Positions 1 to 10,634 of a stretch of DNA of 64,000 nucleotides are shown here, piece after piece. This stretch comes from an uncultured Paraburkholderia sp. GTDB lineage: Bacteria > Pseudomonadota > Gammaproteobacteria > Burkholderiales > Burkholderiaceae. Location: assembly GCA_940747215.1 (NCBI GenBank), contig CALNWS010000005.1:1-64000 (forward strand), in the 5' to 3' direction. Positions within the stretch are counted from its first letter, which is position 1; each line of letters begins with the position of its first letter. A model generated the notes under the pieces. The model ran no database searches. It was not told where the DNA came from and saw only the letters and a program-made list of their open reading frames with translations. Position numbers and translations under genes: made by a program.

Positions 1-1082
1 GTTGAAAGGCAAATCGATGCGAAAAACCAGCACCAAGCAGTCCTCCGCATCCTGATCATGATCACCTTCACCATATAATCCATTGCCCGCGCAACGCCAC
101 CTTCCAAACTGATCACGGTCGCCAAAATACGCACTTTCTGGCCGACCATTGGCGCTTCAATGCCAACTCTTCACAATGCCGACTCTTCAGTCTGCGCCGA
201 AGCGATTCGACGATGTAAGTCCAACGCGCCGCATCGCTCGCGCCGCTGAGGATGTCGGCCACGTGGGTGCTGCGGGGACCCACGCCATACCCGAGTAGGC
301 GACCGTGATCCTAACCGGAGAGACTTGCTCGAGGAGTCGTCACAACTGACGATAACACTTGAACGAGTGACGATTTTTCCGCAGGTCGCGAAAAGGCATT
401 TATCTCATCGCCATAGCAAGTCGGTAGCTTCGACATCAGGTGCGCGTGCGGCAATTCGGTCAACACATGCACGAGGTAAGCATAGGGCTCGACATTGCAG
501 AATCTAAGCTTGGGCATCGGGCTGTAACCTATTGCGTTCGCTTTCCCTCCGGCAGCCGTGTCACTCAACGGCTATGAGGATCTGTCAGTACAGAATGGCC
601 TGACCGTCGAGTCCTAGACGCGCTGGTCTTGCATAAAGCAGATCGAGATCTCGCGAGGGTCGTCGGCCTAGATGACACCGCAAGGGTCAGGAAATTTCGG
701 CCTGATCAGTCCATGAAACTATTCGTCCCGGAACGCGGTCGGCTTCAATGTCAGCTCTGATGTTAGCCCATCATACTAGGGATAGTGGTACATCAGCTAA
801 AGTTTTGCTCAGAAACCGTTATTAGGCAATGAATCAGCGACCATGCAGGTCCCTCGGCACATCCCAGCGCGGCTCGAACGCAATTGGCCAAGTTCTGGAG
901 GGGTGAGTTGTGGCGCGGCAGCAGCAAGTTCGGTTCATGGCCGGCGTCCCATTCAAAGGTGCCACGGATGAAATTCCCTGACATTGCGAAGCCCTGCCAC
1001 AGCAGCTCGCCAGAACGACCGCGAAATCGTGCCAAGCTGAGGCATACTGTGCGCAGGAAAATCACGGGGACCTAACTAACAC
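1..1082. other. Eroded region with no recognisable gene
   Basis: About 1.1 kb without an open frame that resembles a known protein. Short frames exist on both strands, but none has a plausible ribosome site together with a recognisable motif. The base composition is less GC-rich and less codon-periodic than the intact genes, which fits an old pseudogene or deletion scar. A minus-strand stretch around 880-1030 reads like former coding sequence, but I cannot name the family. Confidence 0.5.
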
Positions 1083-1808
1083 ATGCTGATTCGTCACGGA
1101 ACAGATCGCCCAACCATACTCGATCATTATCTCGCCTACAGCCTCGCATTCATCGCTGGCGCTCTGAACACTGCGGGGTTTTATTCGCTTGGCTTTTTCT
1201 CCGCGAATATGACGGGAAATATCTCAACCGGCGCGGACAGGATCGCGCTGGGCGATCTGTTCAGCGGGACAGTCTATCTGCTTCTCCCGGTGGCGTTCAC
1301 GCTCGGCGCAACGTTTGCAACGCTCGCCGTCGAAATAGGCCTCCGCCGCGGGGTCACTCGTATCTTCGCCTTCAGCATCCTGTCGGAAGCGATGCTGCTT
1401 CTGCTGCTAGCGATCGTCGACATGCTCGACAACAGTCGCGTCATGGTGCTAGTCCTCGGACTAAGCGGGCTGATGGGCTTTCAAAATGCCATCGTCACGC
1501 GAATCTCCAATTGGCGTGTGCGCACCACGCACGTATCGGGAATGTCGACCGATATCGGCATTGGTATCGGCCTTCTGATCACGATGTTCACGCGTGGAGA
1601 GCAGTCGGAGAGTTGCGCCGGGCATGTCGAACGGCTCAGGCTGCACAGCGTGACGGTGGTGGCTTTCTGTGTTGGCGGCATCCTCGGCGTAGTCGCGTAC
1701 AAGTCCCTCGGCGGCATTCTGTTGATTATCGTCGCGGCGTTGCTGGCAATGGTCGCCTTGCCGAGCGCACTGCGTCGGCCAAAACCGCCGGCCACAGCGA
1801 GCGAGTGA
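1083..1808 (+). CDS. YoaK/DUF1275 family membrane protein
   Basis: Predicted 241-residue inner-membrane protein of the DUF1275 (YoaK) family. The N-terminal half has the typical start of the family: a hydrophobic helix (about residues 18-36) ending in the SANMTGN motif, where the TGN triplet is the family hallmark. Further hydrophobic segments lie at about 58-80, 95-112, 116-135, 150-168 and 188-225, giving about six helices. The biochemical function of the family is unknown. The length matches the usual 220-250 residues, and the frame has no internal lesion. It stands alone between eroded stretches, so its expression is uncertain; no strong Shine-Dalgarno lies right before the ATG. Confidence 0.75.
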   Translation: MLIRHGTDRPTILDHYLAYSLAFIAGALNTAGFYSLGFFSANMTGNISTGADRIALGDLFSGTVYLLLPVAFTLGATFATLAVEIGLRRGVTRIFAFSILSEAMLLLLLAIVDMLDNSRVMVLVLGLSGLMGFQNAIVTRISNWRVRTTHVSGMSTDIGIGIGLLITMFTRGEQSESCAGHVERLRLHSVTVVAFCVGGILGVVAYKSLGGILLIIVAALLAMVALPSALRRPKPPATASE

Positions 1809-2529
1809 AGATCTACAGTTATGCCCGCCTTCATCGAAATTCCGCGCCGCATTATGTTGCTTGCAGAGTTGTCTGAGTTACCCCGCCTAGGGCGGCGTGC
1901 CGGAACGCCCGACCGCCTAGCAGCGCAGTCAATGGAGCCGGCCAAGGCAAATTTAATTCTGATTGGAACCAATATCGCGTCAGTTTGTGGCCAATGAGAA
2001 TCGGCAGAAGTGCGCGCGTTCCATGCTATCTGTCCGCTTTTTTATAGTTGTATAGTCCGTCCGCAAAAATCGTGACGAATCTGGCAATCGTTCCAGGCAG
2101 ATCCAAGTGATCATGCCAGCAATAAGATGAAGGACAGGCCCCGTGCACTCCTTGTGATCTCGCCCGTCTCCTTGTGAAACGACGAAAGCGTCTGACTTAT
2201 GAGCGTCGCAGTTCGTGGCGCAGCTTGCAAAGAGGGAGAACATCTAATCCCGGATCGCATTCGAAAATGGCCTTGAGTGCATCGACCCGGATCCTGAACG
2301 ATGTCATGGGTGACATCGACCGAGAGATCGCGCGCAAATGCGAACGTTGTGATCCGCTTGTCGCCGTTCGCGAAGAATTTATAAGTCTCCACCACGGCCG
2401 TTCACGATGTCGTACACTGAGCGCGCTCTCCACCTCCCAGAAAGAGCACAGCGCGGCGGCTCGATAGTCCATGTTCGATCGAGGATTCTTCGCGACGTCC
2501 GTGGCGCCAGACCATCCTGTTGAGCTTGT
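1809..2529. other. Eroded intergenic stretch
   Basis: No gene could be supported. Short overlapping frames occur on both strands around 2110-2600, but they shift frame repeatedly and resemble nothing I recognise. Part of it may be the downstream remnant of the operon that once held the carbamate kinase gene. Confidence 0.45.
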
Positions 2530-3378
2530 CTTCGCGTCGCGGTAGGCCAGCCGTTTGATGTTGCTAGTACACCGATCGCCACGGGGCATCCGGTAAGCCG
2601 TCCGAATTCACTGGCGGCTTCTGCCTCTAGACCCATCGAGCCGCCGGCAAGACCAATACTTTCGAGCGCCTGTGGGTTCCCGCGGTTTATCGGTCTTTGC
2701 ACGTGTCGCGCCCCGGTCTATATAGACACCGCTCACTCGCTCGCAATCACGGACAGCCCGGCGCCGATTTCGCGCGCCAACGATGTGGCGCTGCGGTCCT
2801 TGCGGACCACCGCTTCGACGCCGCCCGCGCAAATCCCAGTCTTGCCGTCGGCAAGCACCGATCGCACCGGTTGAAATTTCAGAACACCGACGGTGTCGGG
2901 CTCGACACGACACGTCGCCGCCCGAAACAAACCTTAGAGCGCCATCGTCCAATCGGTCTGGCGCGCAGCAGCGACGGAATCGATCTGAGTCAGCATCGAC
3001 TCGATCGGTTTGTCCGGCGCGCGCGAGCCGGATCTGCGGCACTCTCGCGCACTGCTGCGTAGTCAACAGGGTCGCCCAAGCGCGCCTGGCGGACATACAG
3101 TTGTGCAATTGGCGTTCGATCAGGTAGCCGTTCAAGCCCTCGGTTCCCCACATCCAGCACATCGAGCGGAAAGCGACCCATGCGCGGTGCCGGCTCAGCC
3201 CTGCACGGCCAGCAGGTCGGCAAGGAGCCCATTACCGTACACGATCGCTAGCTCTTGCGGGCCGGCGAAGACCGCGACTTGCACCGCCGAGATTCCGACG
3301 TTGTGCTATCGCGCGTCTGACGGAGCACGTGCGCGCTTAAGCAATGCGTTTCCGCCGAGAGCCACGACGATGCGCATG
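2530..3378 (-). pseudogene. Carbamate kinase, decayed
   Basis: Remnant of carbamate kinase, which makes ATP from carbamoyl phosphate and ADP in the arginine deiminase pathway. The start is clear: ATG at 3378 follows an AGAAAGGA ribosome site and opens with MRIVVALGG, the family's N-terminus. Further pieces occur in different frames in the right order: a GYLIERQL segment near 3135, GVEAVVRKD followed by LAREIGAGLSVIAS near 2735-2830, a VYIDRGA segment near 2720, and GGSMG near 2640. At least four frame changes separate them, so no enzyme can be made. The 3' end is uncertain. Arginine deiminase and catabolic ornithine carbamoyltransferase, its usual operon partners, were not recognisable upstream. 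Confidence 0.75.
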
Positions 3379-4739
3379 AACGTCCTTTCTGGCGGTAAAC
3401 ATGGCGATACGCCGCGCGATGCCATACCAGAGGCGCGAGAGGATCAATGAGGTGCACAGCAGCGACGCGCTCCGATGTAGCACTCAACAACGCGGCGAAC
3501 GCCGCGACCGTGCCGAGGATTCCATGGCCGTCCTGAAACGTGAGTCGGCGTTCTTCAAGCCCGGCAGCACCAGCGCAAGTTGTCCAGCAGGGATCGAAGC
3601 GCCCGCATTTGAGCAGGCGTGCTACCAGCCAGCCGTCGCTCGCGACCGATTAGCCGCTCCATATCCGTTCGCTGGACGTCATCGGAGGAGCAGTCGCATT
3701 TATATTGATGGCGAGGGTGGCAGGCCAGTCAGCGCTGCCGTTGCTGCCCTCCTCGGTTAGGTACGCCGGCGCACAGCATGCCCGCAGTATCCGGGGCAAG
3801 TCGATCCGAATCTTCGGAACGCGGTTTGTTGTAGGACTGTTGCACAACCTTTGAAGGAGTACCGAAAATGTCGTCTGATCCTGTTGACCTAAAGACGCTG
3901 CCATCTACGCCGCCAGATTCGCCCTCCCCCTTCCCCTCGCCCTCTCCGTCGGACGTGGCCCTACTAGGAGCGCCCGAGCCGGAGCCCGACCGGCGCGTTC
4001 GCATGATAAATGGAAGCCGTCCGGGTCCTTGCTGATCATGGACGGCTCGACTAACGGCAGCAGCCACTTTAGCAAGCACCGTTGTTGCTGTCTTACCTCA
4101 TAATCGTGGCGGCGGATACTGACTGTTGCTCTTGGGAGCGCTTTTTGTTGAGGACGCATTGCATTCCTCGATCGATTCTCTCCCCCTGAATTGCGTGTGG
4201 GAAAGGCCGAGTTAGCGCCGTTTGCCCCGTGCGGCTAACCGTACCATTTTGTGAGCCACTCGTTCCGCCATTGCCCGTCGAGCCGCTACAACACCACCTG
4301 ATCCGCCAGTCCCCACGCCGCTCCCATCGCCTCACTCGCCAGCGGCAAATACGCTGCAGGAAAAGAGAGCAGGATCGTGTCCTCCATCGGTATCTAATAA
4401 CTGCAGGGCATCCTTCGCCTTCACCAGCATCTGCACAAGCGATACGCCGATATCCCAACTAGTTATACGAACCAGTAGTTGGAGTGTATGGCCAGACGCA
4501 TGTGAAAGGTGTGACCCTATCGATCGCCGAAAAATCGTTCCGCATCGGCAACGCCCGCTCATTCCTGACGCGTATCCTTGCTTGAACTGGCGGAGCCTTC
4601 GTGATCGGGCAGATCGCGCTGGTCCTTGCCGCTCCTGCTCTTCGCCACCCCAAGCTCGTCAAGCTTGCGGTCTATCTTTTCGCGGTCGCGGGTGCAATCT
4701 CGGGGGATTGCTGCTCTTTAGTCGTACGCTGGGTATCAT
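3379..4739. other. Eroded region, unidentified remnants
   Basis: No intact gene. A plus-strand frame from 3868 starts with a proline/serine-rich segment and stops after about 55 codons. A plus-strand frame near 4460-4585 looks like former coding sequence, but I cannot assign it. A short sequence GGACTGTTGCACAAC at about 3834-3848 resembles the ends of some insertion sequences, but no transposase piece or inverted partner is visible. Confidence 0.4.
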
Positions 4740-5135
4740 CGGTATTCAATTTGTCCTCCTGCATGATGTGGACAGGTATGCCAATCGGCGGCGGAAGCAT
4801 GTCGATATGCGCCCGGGCCGCGTGCTGGCAAGCTATGGGTCGTCGTCAACATTCCCGCCGATGCCCGTTCGCTGCGCGTAATGCAGGCAAAGCCGACGGC
4901 TCGCTCCTGCCGCAAGGCGCGGCTGCAGATGCGCAACGACTATGGCACGGTTGGTTTCGGCGGCGCCGCGCCACCGCGCGGCGACAGGGCGCATCGCTAC
5001 ATTTTCCGTCTGTACGCGCTGAAGGTGCCGCACTTGCCGATCAACGAGGAAACCACCAACGCGGTCGCGCGCTTCATGACGCATCTGAACGAACTGGACT
5101 CGACCATGCACACCGGTCTGTATGAACTCAAATAA
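4740..5135 (+). pseudogene. YbhB/YbcL-type PEBP family protein, truncated remnant
   Basis: C-terminal part of a phosphatidylethanolamine-binding (Raf kinase inhibitor-like) protein of the bacterial YbhB/YbcL family. The pieces LWVVVNIPA (about 4837-4865), MRNDYG, FGGAAPPRGD and HRYIFRLYAL followed by LTGLYELK-like residues up to the TAA at 5133 are the family's conserved order. The N-terminal half before the VVNIPA segment is missing or scrambled, and a frame change occurs upstream of 4840. Family members are about 155-180 residues; only about 95 are readable here. The function of the family in bacteria is not settled. Confidence 0.7.
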
Positions 5136-5201
5136 GGCGGCATCGGGCGGCGGCGCTGCGCCACGCGCGCGGCCGCACCCCCCTCTCGTCGTGGGACTGA
5201 C

Positions 5202-6368
5202 ATGCCGCTTCGCCACTATTCGAAAAATCCGATGCACGCACAACCTTCGCGCAATGCCGGCGACGAGGCCACCGGGACACGTTCAGCGCACGACTCGCAC
5301 GCGGACACCGCCGAGCTGGGTCTGCCGATTCCTCAACGTTACTGGGCGATGCTCGTCATCGCGCTCGCCGTGCTCGATAGCGCGATCGCCAACGGCGTGA
5401 TGAGCGTCAACACGGCGCGCGTGCGCATGATCTATCCGCCCACGCGACTCGGTCGCGGTGTCGTCGGCGGTCGGACCGACGGTTGCTTCGGGCATGCTAG
5501 CCGTTGCGTCGTGGCCGTGGCTCTTCGCGATCAACGTGCCGATCCGCATCGCGGCGATCGTCGTCGGCTTCAAGGCTTTGCCGATGAATCCCGGCCACGA
5601 GTCGCCATACGACTATCTGAGCGCAATCATGAACGCCTTCGTGTTCGGGCCTGCTGATTTTCGCCGTCGACGGTCTCGGTCACGGCGAGCGTCTCGGCTT
5701 TGTAGCGATCGAGGTTCGGCTATTTCTTTGTGCGCCGTCAGTTAACCCAGCCAGCGCCGCTGCTGCCGTTCGATCTGTTGAGGATTCCGGTATTTGCGCT
5801 TTCGATCGGCACGTCGATCTGTTCGTTCTGCGCGCAGATGCTCGCGTTCGTGTCACTGCCGTTCATGCTGCAGGACTCGCTCGGCTTGTCGCAGGTCGAA
5901 ACCGGTTTGCTGATGACGCCGTGGCCCGCGATCATCATCATTGCCGCGCCGATCGCGGGCGTGCTGTCGGACAAGGTGTCGTCGGGCTGGCTCGGCGGCG
6001 TCGGGCTCGCGGCGATGACGTTCGGCCTGCTGCTGCTCGCCACGCTTGGCACGCATCCTGGCGCATGGAAGATCGCGTGACGCATGGCGCTGTGCGGCGC
6101 GGGCTTCGGCATTTTCCAGTCGCCGAACAATCGCACGATGCTGTCGTCCGCGTCGCGCGAACGCAGCGGTGGCGCGAGCGGCATGCTGGGCACCGCACGT
6201 TTGACCGGCCAGACGCTCGGCGCGGCGCTCGTCGCGTTCATCATCTTCGGGATCGCGCCGCAATCCGGGCCGGTGGTCGTGCTTTACGTGGCAGCCGGCT
6301 TCTCGGCGGTTGCGGCCGTGGTCAGCACGATGCGCATGCGGCATCACGCAACAACGCGAGCGGCCTAA
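5202..6368 (+). pseudogene. DHA2-family MFS drug exporter, decayed
   Basis: Remnant of a 14-helix major facilitator of the EmrB/QacA (DHA2) type, a proton-driven multidrug exporter of the inner membrane. The frame from ATG 5202 carries the cytosolic lead and first helix (PQRYWAMLVIALAVLD). The text then breaks up: part of helices 2-4 is deleted near 5400-5460, the frame moves near 5460 and 5650, and the C-terminal half runs from 5740 to 6368. An in-frame TGA at 6078-6080, probably from TGG (Trp), interrupts that half. About 390 codons remain of a usual 470-500. Not functional. Confidence 0.85.
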
Positions 6369-6552
6369 GCGCGCCGCGCGACCAAGGCGCAAGGCGAACC
6401 CGCCGAGGCAAACTCGCTGAGGCAATCAACGCAACGCTCAACAAAAAAGCGCGCTTCGCCTCGAGCAAAACGTGCTTTTCCGGTTCTCCAGATCCCTTCG
6501 ACGTGAACAGCACGTGCGGCTTGACCGGTTGCGCCGCGCGGCCGTCGACCGC

Positions 6553-7980
6553 TTACGACGACGCCGTCACGTCAGCAAGCTTTACCGCCTTGGCCGTTAC
6601 CTTGGATGCCGTTGCGACGTTGCGCAGATCGGCGAGGAACGTATCGCGCCAGACCGAGAGATTATTCTCGCGCATCGGCGCCATCATGTCCGCGTGACGC
6701 GCCTGACGCTCGGCGAGCGGCATCGACAATGCGCGCTCCAGCGCTTCGGCCATCTGCGACAGATCGAACGGATTGACCACCAGCGCGCCTGGCAATTGCT
6801 CCGCGGTGCCCGCGAATTGCGACAGCACCAGCACGCCCGGATCCGCCGGATCCTGCGACGCCACGTACTCCTTCGCGACGAGGTTCATGCCGTCGCGCAG
6901 CGGCGTCACGTAGCCCACTTGCGACTGACGAAACAACGCCATCAGCAGATTGCGATCGTATTTGCGGTTCAGGTACTGGATCGGCGTCCAGTCGAGTTGC
7001 GCGAAACGTCCGTTGATGCGGCCCGCCTCGCCTTCCAACGTCTGACGGATACGCTGGTAGGTCGACACGTCGGACCGCGTCGGCGGTGCGATCTGTACTA
7101 GCGACACGCGCCCATGCCATCCCGGCGCGTTCAGCAATAGCCGCTCGAACGCCTGGAAGCGTTCGACGAGTCCCTTCGAATAGTCGAGACGATCCACGCT
7201 CATGATCAGCTTGCGGCCACGCATGCCGTCGCGCAGGCTCCGCACGGGCTTGCGGTCCGTGAACTGCTCGGCGGCCTTCGCGATCGCGTCCGGATAAATG
7301 CCGATCGGATACGCGCCCACTTTCAGGAAGCGGTTGTACGCGTGGACCATGCCGTCTTCGCTCGACGTGCCATGCTGGCCGCGCTCGATGAAATCGACGA
7401 ACGACTGACGATCCGCTTCGGTCTGGAATCCGACTACGTCGTAGCTGCACATCGCCTTCACGAGTTCTTCGTGCGGCGGAATCGTGCGCAGCACTTCCGG
7501 CACGGGGAAGGGAATGTGCAGGAAGAAACCGATCGGAGTCTTCACACCTAGGTCGCGCAGGCAGCGCGCGAACGGCAGCAGGTGATAGTCATGAACCCAG
7601 ATGATGTCGTCGGGCTTGAGCAGTTCCTTGAGCTGCTTCGCGAGCGTCGCATTGACGCGCTGATAGCCCGCGTACTCCTGCCGGTCGTAGCGCGACAGGT
7701 CATTGCGATAGTGGAAAGTCGGCCACAGTGTGGCATTGGAAAAGCCGCGGTAGTACTGGTCGTAGTCGCGCTTGGTGAGACCCACGGTCGCGTAGGTCAC
7801 GTTACCCTGCCTTTCGATCACCGGAGCGGACGGTTCTGCCACCGTCTCACCGCTCCAGCCGAACCAGACGCCACCGCTTTCCTTCAGCGCGTCCAGCACG
7901 CCGATGGCGAGGCCACCGGCTGCTGGCCGGCCTTCCTGCGTCGGCGCGACACGATTCGATACCACGATCAGTCTGCTCAT
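6553..7980 (-). CDS. Alpha,alpha-trehalose-6-phosphate synthase
   Basis: OtsA makes trehalose 6-phosphate from UDP-glucose and glucose 6-phosphate in the cytoplasm (GT20 family). The 475-residue frame is complete: SNRVAP at the N-terminus, the glucose-6-phosphate loop, WVHDYHLLP, SVDRLDYSKG, and the nucleotide-binding TPLRDGMNLVAKEYVASQ near the C-terminus. ATG 7980 was chosen because a TTGGAG site lies 7 bases upstream and it gives the standard MSRLIVVSNR start; the open frame continues upstream without family similarity. The phosphatase partner OtsB is not in this window. The C-terminal tail after about residue 455 is Ala/Val/Lys-rich and not conserved in the family. Confidence 0.95.
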   Translation of the reverse strand: MSRLIVVSNRVAPTQEGRPAAGGLAIGVLDALKESGGVWFGWSGETVAEPSAPVIERQGNVTYATVGLTKRDYDQYYRGFSNATLWPTFHYRNDLSRYDRQEYAGYQRVNATLAKQLKELLKPDDIIWVHDYHLLPFARCLRDLGVKTPIGFFLHIPFPVPEVLRTIPPHEELVKAMCSYDVVGFQTEADRQSFVDFIERGQHGTSSEDGMVHAYNRFLKVGAYPIGIYPDAIAKAAEQFTDRKPVRSLRDGMRGRKLIMSVDRLDYSKGLVERFQAFERLLLNAPGWHGRVSLVQIAPPTRSDVSTYQRIRQTLEGEAGRINGRFAQLDWTPIQYLNRKYDRNLLMALFRQSQVGYVTPLRDGMNLVAKEYVASQDPADPGVLVLSQFAGTAEQLPGALVVNPFDLSQMAEALERALSMPLAERQARHADMMAPMRENNLSVWRDTFLADLRNVATASKVTAKAVKLADVTASS

Positions 7981-8153
7981 TGGTGCTCCAAGTTCAGTTG
8001 TTTCATTGCGTACGGATGTGTGCCAGGAAGGTGCATGCAAGTCGCGCGCCGTTTTGACATATATTGGAAATAAAAATGTATGCAAATGTGAGGGACGAAC
8101 AAAAACACGCGATGCCGGAAACATCGCGAAAAAATTCTACTTTCTTTGTATGA

Positions 8154-8185
8154 CAAAAACGGAAGGCCTCATAACCGCCTTCCGC
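8154..8185 (-). terminator. Rho-independent terminator
   Basis: Read on the minus strand, an inverted repeat CGGAAGGC / GCCTTCCG with a 9-base loop is followed by five T residues. It sits directly after the 66-residue gene at 8191 and would end that transcript. Confidence 0.7.
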
Positions 8186-8190
8186 TACGT

Positions 8191-8391
8191 TCAGGCGTCC
8201 TGTTCCGAGCCAAGATCGCGCTGGTAATCGAGCCCTTCCGGCCGCACGCCGCCTTGGTTGTATTCCCCGTCGGGCGCGACACGGTTCTGCGACGACGAGT
8301 CGTGCTCGACCGGCGTTTCGTTCTTATTACCGCCCGGCCGGGCATCGCGCTTCGAGTGGCGCGCTGAACGGCGCAGTGCTGGATGTCTCAT
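8191..8391 (-). CDS. Small hydrophilic hypothetical protein (66 aa)
   Basis: Short open frame with a strong TTGGAGG ribosome site 6-8 bases before ATG 8391 and a terminator right behind its TGA, so it looks like a real gene. The product is very polar, with an Arg-rich start (residues 6-20) and a Gly/Asn/Glu/Asp-rich remainder. It has no hydrophobic segment and no cysteine. I do not recognise a domain. It may be disordered. It lies upstream of otsA on the same strand but is separated from it by the terminator. Confidence 0.55.
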   Translation of the reverse strand: MRHPALRRSARHSKRDARPGGNKNETPVEHDSSSQNRVAPDGEYNQGGVRPEGLDYQRDLGSEQDA

Positions 8392-8575
8392 GATCGCTGC
8401 CTCCAAGGGAAGCCCGCCGCCCGGGGATGGCGGCATCCATACAGTCTAGAAACCACGAAGGTAATTTGCCGGTAAAAGGTGCCCTGGCTTTGTAACAAAT
8501 ACACAAATTCGCTGCGCCGGACGGTGGCGCAGCGCACAGATCATGTCAGAGTTGCATGCTTTGCCTTGAAAACAG

Positions 8576-8827
8576 CTACGAACGGCGAGCCTGCGGCGTT
8601 TGCGTAGGCTGCGGATCGCCGATCGGCAGGGCAACCGGCTCGATGGGCTCGATCGGCTGAGGGCCCGAATCGGGACTCGGAACCGGCACGGGAGTCGGGA
8701 CGGTATTGAGCTCGCCGGGACTGGGCGGTGCCGAAGGCGGCTCGATCGGCTCCGGACGGTGCGCATGCTTCACAGGGGAAGAACCGGGAGCGGCGGCGTT
8801 TTCCGGCACGTTATCCTCGTTTTGCAT
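8576..8827 (-). CDS. Proline-rich hypothetical protein (83 aa)
   Basis: Open frame from ATG 8827 to TAG 8576. The product is almost entirely low complexity: about a third of the residues are proline, with PIEP, PVPVP and PxP motifs from residue 26 on, plus Ser, Glu and Thr. No signal peptide or membrane segment is visible. Such sequences are extended and disordered. It is bounded by the 66-residue gene downstream and the NtrC-type regulator upstream, all on the minus strand. A coding role is plausible because codon use matches intact neighbours, but I cannot assign a function. Confidence 0.45.
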   Translation of the reverse strand: MQNEDNVPENAAAPGSSPVKHAHRPEPIEPPSAPPSPGELNTVPTPVPVPSPDSGPQPIEPIEPVALPIGDPQPTQTPQARRS

Positions 8828-9013
8828 TCAATTGAACCCAGCAAAGGATGTGCCGTTGAGGCGCTGTCGCCTGGTGCGAAGAAACGGCCCGGTTGCAACT
8901 GAGTTGTCGCTCAGTTGCAGCTTGATGGCCTTGTTGCGCGTCTCGCGGCGAGCGCCACGATTTGCGATCCGTCCGGCCGCAGGGCGGGACGGATCGGCAT
9001 AGCAACGTAGGAA

Positions 9014-10414
9014 TCACGCGTCGGCACCGCCCAGTGCGCGCGATTCGTCGGCGGCATCGCCGTCTTCACGCGCGTCGTTGCCGTACTCCACGAGGCGATT
9101 GTAAAGCGTTTTCAGGCTGATGCCGAGAATCTCGGCCGCGCGCGTCTTGACACCGCAGCACTGCTCGAGCGTGGCCAAAATCAGCTGACGGTCCGCTTCG
9201 GCAAGCGTCGTGCCGAACGGAATCGTGATCGCCGTGCCGGCCGCGGGCTTGGACAACGTGATCTGCAACGGCACCGTCGCCGTGCTGTCCAAGTCCGCGC
9301 TCGACATGATGTGCGCACGCTGCACGTAGTTCTTCAGCTCGCGCACGTTGCCCGGCCACGGATACGACATCAGCATTTCCTTCACCGCGGCGGGGAAATG
9401 CTTCTTCGTGCTGTGACGCTCGTTCAGCTCGTCGAGGAACGCCTGCGCGAGCAGTTCGACGTCCTTGCCGCGATCACGCAGCGGCGGCAGGCTGATCGGG
9501 AACACGTTCAGGCGGTGATACAGGTCGAGGCGCAGCTTGCCTTCAAGCACCGCCTGCTCAGGATCGCGATTGGTCGCAGCGATCAGGCGCACGTCGGTTT
9601 CGATTTCTTTCGTCGTACCGACGCGCATGAACATGCCCGTTTCGAGCACGCGCAGCAGCTTCACCTGAAGCTCGATCGGCATTTCGGTGATTTCGTCGAG
9701 GAACAGCGTGCCGCCGTTCGCGCGCTCGAAATACCCCTTGTGCTGACGGTCCGCGCCCGTGAACGAGCCGCGCTCGTGGCCGAACATTTCGGATTCGATC
9801 AGGTTCGGCGAAATCGCGCCGCAGTTCACCGCGAGGAACGCGTGTTTGCGACGCAAACTGAGTTCGTGCAGTGTTTGCGCGGCGACTTCCTTGCCGGTGC
9901 CGGATTCGCCGACCAGCATGACCGACGCCGCTGTAGGCGCCACGCGGCCGATCTGGTCGTACACCTCCTGCATCGCAGGCGAATTGCCGAGCATGAGACC
10001 GAAGCGGCCCATGCGGCGCAACTCGCCGCGCAGGATGCCGATTTCCGCCTTCAGGTCGCCGGCGCGCGGCAGGCGCAACAGAATTGCCTTCACGCGCTGC
10101 ATGTTGATGGGTTTGACCAAGTAATCGGTCGCGCCCATTTTCAGCGCGTTCACGGCCGACTCCACCGTGGCGTGCCCGGTAATCACAATCACCTCGACAC
10201 CGGAACGCGGGTCGAGGTCTTCGAACAGGTCGACCCCGCTGCCGTCGGGCAGCTTGAGGTCCGTAAAGACGACGTCCGGCATTTGCCGCACCAGTTGGAT
10301 GCGCGCTTCGCGCAAATCACCCGCCGTGGCGGTGGTCAGGCCGTCTTCCCCCATGATGGCGGAAAGCGCCTCGCGGGTGCCGGCATCGTCATCGACAATC
10401 AGTACATGTGGCAT
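9014..10414 (-). CDS. NtrC-family sigma-54-dependent response regulator
   Basis: A 466-residue regulator with all three modules. Receiver domain (1-120): acidic pocket D8-D10, phospho-acceptor D52 in FTDLKLPDG and K101 in DYLVKP. AAA+ domain (about 140-375): Walker A GESGTGKE, the sigma-54 contact loop GSFTGA (Ser in place of the more common Ala), Walker B FLDEI and the WPGNVREL sensor region. A Fis-type helix-turn-helix (about 425-450) reads ILGISLKTLYNRL. It should activate sigma-54 promoters after phosphorylation. No cognate kinase lies beside it. The HTH is nearly the same as in the receiver-less activator at 11610, so the two are paralogues and may share targets. Confidence 0.92.
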   Translation of the reverse strand: MPHVLIVDDDAGTREALSAIMGEDGLTTATAGDLREARIQLVRQMPDVVFTDLKLPDGSGVDLFEDLDPRSGVEVIVITGHATVESAVNALKMGATDYLVKPINMQRVKAILLRLPRAGDLKAEIGILRGELRRMGRFGLMLGNSPAMQEVYDQIGRVAPTAASVMLVGESGTGKEVAAQTLHELSLRRKHAFLAVNCGAISPNLIESEMFGHERGSFTGADRQHKGYFERANGGTLFLDEITEMPIELQVKLLRVLETGMFMRVGTTKEIETDVRLIAATNRDPEQAVLEGKLRLDLYHRLNVFPISLPPLRDRGKDVELLAQAFLDELNERHSTKKHFPAAVKEMLMSYPWPGNVRELKNYVQRAHIMSSADLDSTATVPLQITLSKPAAGTAITIPFGTTLAEADRQLILATLEQCCGVKTRAAEILGISLKTLYNRLVEYGNDAREDGDAADESRALGGADA

Positions 10415-10628
10415 CGCGTCTCGAAAGCCAGATAGCGTAGGAAGGGAAATATGCAGGACGAAAGGCGAAAAGCCAACCCGCTTTTTATTCGCCGCAACCG
10501 CTGGTGCCCCTATTCGAGCGCAGAGTCGCTACACGGCAAAAAATACCGAATTTTTGGACTTAACGCAATATCGCAACAATTCGCGGAAAAAACTACTCAT
10601 GAAACCTACGATTATTGTCAATTTGTCT

Positions 10629-10634
10629 ATTATA
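10629..10634 (-). promoter_or_regulatory. Possible -10 box upstream of the response regulator
   Basis: A perfect TATAAT on the minus strand, in an AT-rich patch about 215 bases upstream of the regulator start at 10414. The matching -35 is weak (TGTTTT at 17 bases). It could drive the regulator through a long leader. Motif match only. Confidence 0.3.

Noticed and set aside
3834-3848. Insertion sequence end
   Set aside because: Only one short similarity, no inverted partner, target duplication or transposase fragment nearby.
9311-10435. A 374-codon open frame on the plus strand opposite the NtrC-type regulator
   Set aside because: Same antisense effect; the minus-strand product has all regulator motifs.
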